Made by a program: the position numbers and the translations under genes | NCBI GenBank assembly: GCA_024867545.1 | Contig: JANFNE010000003.1 | Coordinates: 372,001-436,000 of the forward strand | Source: Phytopythium helicoides | Lineage: Eukaryota > Oomycota > Peronosporomycetes > Pythiales > Pythiaceae | DNA length: 64,000 nt | Reading direction: 5' to 3' | Part shown: one piece after another, positions 61,165-64,000 of the stretch | Layout: each line of letters starts with the position of its first letter | Numbering within the stretch: position 1 is the first letter of the stretch | The notes under the pieces: generated by a model | Database searches by the model: none | Seen by the model: the letters and a program-made list of their open reading frames with translations, nothing else | What the model was told of the DNA's origin: nothing

Positions 61165-62547
61165 GGCGAGAGCTTCGTGAGCGAGTGACTGGCTGGCGTT
61201 CGGACAACGCAGAGCGGTCGCGAATCTGCAAGCATCCCAGTGGTGCATTCGTCTTTTTGTTGCATACTGTGGGCTTGATGGATTCGTTGCTGACTACAAG
61301 CGCGAGGAGCTACCGGAGGATGAGAAAAGGCCTACTCGGAGCCTAAATGAGCGCCGCCCAGCACATCAACAGAACTGTTCGAAGCCAGAACGGCTGGACA
61401 TGGACATGAAGCGTCAAGTTATCAACGGCGATGTGTGCACGGCGGGCATGCGCGATCCTGGAGATGCGCGTCGCTCGGAGATTAACTCTGAGGGGCTACG
61501 AAGACGGAGATGAGCTCGAAGATGTACGGTTTGTATGTCAAATCCAAGTGCACCATCGGGAGCGACGGGCTCACTTGGGATTCTGACTTGTGCCGAGCTG
61601 TATGGCCCCGCACCGAGACTTTGTCCGCTGTGGCACTTTGAGCGACTGCAAGCGATCGGAGCGTGATGTCTGCCGCGTGATATCCGAGCTCGAGGATGTG
61701 GGGAGCCTACTGTTCTGTGAGCAGGAGGCGGTCCTCTCCATTCGCCATGAATGCGAGCGATGAATGCGAGACGCGAACACGTCTTTGGTGAATGCGGAGG
61801 GCAGACGCTCGAGTCATTCGGGGCCCTCGAGCGACTCGAGAGCTTTGCGAGCTTGTGCGTAACGCGCCAAGTGACACGGTTGGAAACAGATGGGCGTTGA
61901 TGGGTCGAGTACAAGAGATGGCTGGCTAGGATGACACCAGTCTGGGCAATCGCCGGGCTCCGACGCGGTGCGCGTCAAGCTCGAAAGCGTGGTGTCGCGG
62001 ATCTCAGCTCGGGGTTCACGTCGCGGCCGTCAGGTCACGCCGTCACAGTCGGTTCGTGCAAGAGACCGACCTTCGAGGTGCCTGACGGGTGGCACTGCAA
62101 AGGCGGCGTCTCCCTCTGCTCGTGCAGATCTCGGTCGTCTTTCCGCAATCGCGCGTGAGATCGGCCCCATGGATGCGGCTCTCTCTCTCCTCGTTCGAAT
62201 CTGCAGTTCGCGATAGTCGCAATGATCAGGCGGAACCTCTGCATGGCAGTCACCAGCCAGGCCAACGGAGTGAGTCAGCGAAGCTCTGTGCTTTAGTCTC
62301 CTTCCACCCGCAGCCAGATGAGCTCCGTGCTGGTGTCAAGGCCTGCAAATGGCCTCGACGAAGGTGATGCGACGGGCCCTTGCTGTGCGTCTGCGATGTG
62401 CCCGGCAAGAATGACGCACGAGCCATGCTGCCGATCACCTAAGTCACCTTCAACCGGGCTGGAATCGATACAAACCCAGAGTAAAACACCCATCCAATCG
62501 GCTTTTTCCCGACCACGCACGTCGGGCAGTTGGCGTTGGCGATCATC
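61165..62547. other. Intergenic, no gene recognised
   Basis: About 1.4 kb between the divergent 5'-nucleotidase copy 2 and the right-edge gene. Frames at 61414-61914 (minus) and 61931-62367 (plus) are short, overlapping and without domains. Confidence 0.45.
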
Positions 62548-64000
62548 ATGCGGCTCGCGACGGCGCTGGCGCTGGTGGCGCGGCTGCTGGAGCGCGTGAC
62601 GCACGTACGCGAGGGCGACGCGGCCCTCGCGCTTCCCCAGGGCTACTTCGGCGCTCAGCATCCGTGCCTGTTCCCGTCCGTGGTGAGCGTGAGCCTCGTG
62701 ACGGCGCGCGGGTCGGCGCGGCAGCAGCGACAGCAGCGCGGGGACCGGCGCGCGCTCGTGACGGCGCTGGCGCTGCTGGCCGCCAGCTTCCGCTTCGACT
62801 TCTGCGCCTACTTCGCGTCTTTCTGGCGCGACGCGCTGCTTGTGCCCGTGGCCGCGCTCATTGCCGACGGACGCAGCTACGTGTCGCTCAACCGCTGCGT
62901 CACCTTCGTGGACGAGCTGCGCTTCATGCTCACGCTGCCCCACGCGCCGCTCACGCAGGCGCACTTCGACCAGCTCAGGGAGTTTCTGGTCGCCACGGAT
63001 GCAGAGGTGCTCGACGCGGACGACCTCGAGGCGCTCAAGGCTCCAGAGCTCCAGCCGCGACTGCCGACGACAGTTAAGCTCACTCTCGACGTGTCCTCGA
63101 CGATCCTCCAGGCAGCTGCCATTGACGGTATCCGAGAAGTGTTCAACGAGTACGCCAACATCCCAGCCGACCACCTCGCAGACTGCTCGCTGCGCTTTCG
63201 ACCCATGATGCTCTGGTGTGACCAGGTGCGCGTGACAGATCCTGCCGTTTGGGAGGCGCTAGCGACGCTGGTATTGTCGCCACTCGGGATGCCAGCGATC
63301 GTTCTCTTCTACTCCCATATCAAATCTAATGGCCGCCACCTTGACGAGTTCCGGAAGTTCATCCATCGCGCGGTGGTAGTGCAGACTTCGAGGAGTGCCT
63401 CCTCGCTTCGGTCGCTCAACCTCACGGGAACCGAACTCGCGTTCGATCAAGCAGTGTCCCTCTTCTCGGCGCTGTGGTACCCAACTTACCTGAGCGATCT
63501 CATTCTGGAGCACTACTGCGAGGTTGGCTGCCAGCACCGCATGCTCTGGGTGTGGATCACACTAGGTGCCTTCCACTCCATGTCCAAATCATCACTACAG
63601 CACCTGAATCTGTCGCAGTTCCACTTCCGAGACGTCGACATCCCTTTCCAGCAACGCATCCTAGAGTCCACGAGTCCCGTCCGAGCAGTCTTTTGGGCTC
63701 GACCAGTTCCCGTGGCGTACATTCGAGACATGCAGTATTTGGCGCCGGGTCACCGGCGAATTGCCAAGTGCTCACGTGGCACGGTCATGCGCCGAACTCC
63801 GCACCCGCGTTCTACCGTGGTACATGTGGTCGAGGACAGCAGTTTTGATTATGAAGCGGGATACGTTGGGTCCATGTGGCTGTGTTTGCTAGCTCCAGGG
63901 TTTGGCTTTGCCTGGGTGCGCGCAGATTCTGTCGAGTCACACTACGATATCGCTCCACCTGAGGTTGATCCCGGCGTACCACTGCAGCCGCTTCCTCGAC
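62548..64000 (+). CDS. Unrecognised protein with leucine-rich-like segments, 3' end outside window
   Basis: Open from the ATG at 62548 to the right edge without a stop (at least 484 codons). I do not recognise the family. Seen: a GC-rich N-terminus starting MRLATALALVARLLERVTHV, an Arg/Gln-rich stretch (GSARQQRQQRGDRR), hydrophobic helices (ALVTALALLAASFRFDFCAY), SLNRCVTFVDELRFMLTLPH, then alternating Leu patterns of leucine-rich-repeat type (SLRSLNLTGTELAFDQAVSL, SSLQHLNLSQFHFRDVDI). A C-terminal part follows with GYVGSMWLCLLAPGFGFAWV and a Pro-rich end. The N-terminal helix could be a signal peptide or the end of an upstream exon. Third-position GC falls sharply after about 63120, inside the frame. 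No function is proposed. Confidence 0.65.
   Translation, partial: MRLATALALVARLLERVTHVREGDAALALPQGYFGAQHPCLFPSVVSVSLVTARGSARQQRQQRGDRRALVTALALLAASFRFDFCAYFASFWRDALLVPVAALIADGRSYVSLNRCVTFVDELRFMLTLPHAPLTQAHFDQLREFLVATDAEVLDADDLEALKAPELQPRLPTTVKLTLDVSSTILQAAAIDGIREVFNEYANIPADHLADCSLRFRPMMLWCDQVRVTDPAVWEALATLVLSPLGMPAIVLFYSHIKSNGRHLDEFRKFIHRAVVVQTSRSASSLRSLNLTGTELAFDQAVSLFSALWYPTYLSDLILEHYCEVGCQHRMLWVWITLGAFHSMSKSSLQHLNLSQFHFRDVDIPFQQRILESTSPVRAVFWARPVPVAYIRDMQYLAPGHRRIAKCSRGTVMRRTPHPRSTVVHVVEDSSFDYEAGYVGSMWLCLLAPGFGFAWVRADSVESHYDIAPPEVDPGVPLQPLPR

Overview
This window looks like oomycete nuclear DNA (Peronosporales/Pythiales grade, Phytophthora- or Phytopythium-like). The reasons are compact GC-rich genes on both strands, short introns (mostly 54-107 bp, usually GTRNGT...YAG), initiator-like TCAYTYY...WTTT elements about 50-70 nt upstream of several ATGs, and a gene complement typical of plant-associated oomycetes (two secreted cutinases, GH72 glucanosyltransferase, GH32 invertase-type enzyme, quercetinase-like bicupin). 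The genus cannot be fixed from this sequence alone. No rRNA, tRNA, CRISPR array or intact transposon was seen.

Layout. 0-5.7 kb: an EH-domain (Eps15/Ede1-like) endocytic gene on the minus strand, whose C-terminus is a 144-bp (48-residue) FG-type tandem array running off the left edge. 5.9-10.7 kb: a decayed ankyrin pseudogene, a zinc-independent MDR oxidoreductase and an ankyrin-repeat gene. 11-20.2 kb: importin-alpha-like, a Lys/Glu-rich protein with a possible BRO-N-like domain, a type II P-type cation ATPase and GDP-mannose pyrophosphorylase. 21-24.4 kb: a frameshifted ankyrin gene and a second decayed ankyrin pseudogene. 24.6-46.4 kb: GH32 enzyme, poly(A) polymerase, quercetinase-like bicupin, a tiny RZ-zinc-finger gene, EBP2, a 1,868-residue IQ/WW/B-box protein and CstF-64. 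46.7-61.1 kb: a cluster rich in secreted or membrane proteins and recent duplications: head-to-head near-identical cutinases, GH72, a divergent pair of Ctr copper transporters, a 2OG-Fe(II) oxygenase with a broken upstream copy, and two 5'-nucleotidases plus a relic of a third. 62.5 kb to the right edge: an unrecognised partial gene.

Working together. GDP-mannose pyrophosphorylase supplies the mannosyl donor for glycoproteins and GPI anchors, and the GH72 enzyme is a GPI-anchored wall remodeller. Poly(A) polymerase and CstF-64 act in the same mRNA 3'-end machinery but are not adjacent. The cutinases, GH32 enzyme, bicupin and 5'-nucleotidases are predicted secreted enzymes that would act on plant cutin, sucrose or fructans, flavonoids and extracellular nucleotides.

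Data quality. At least seven otherwise sound reading frames are interrupted by single-base gains or losses, nearly all next to short homopolymers (EH gene, poly(A) polymerase, one Ctr gene, one ankyrin gene, the truncated oxygenase). Several compensate each other, so base-calling errors should be excluded before these loci are called pseudogenes. The two ankyrin pseudogenes carry many stops and shifts and look truly decayed.
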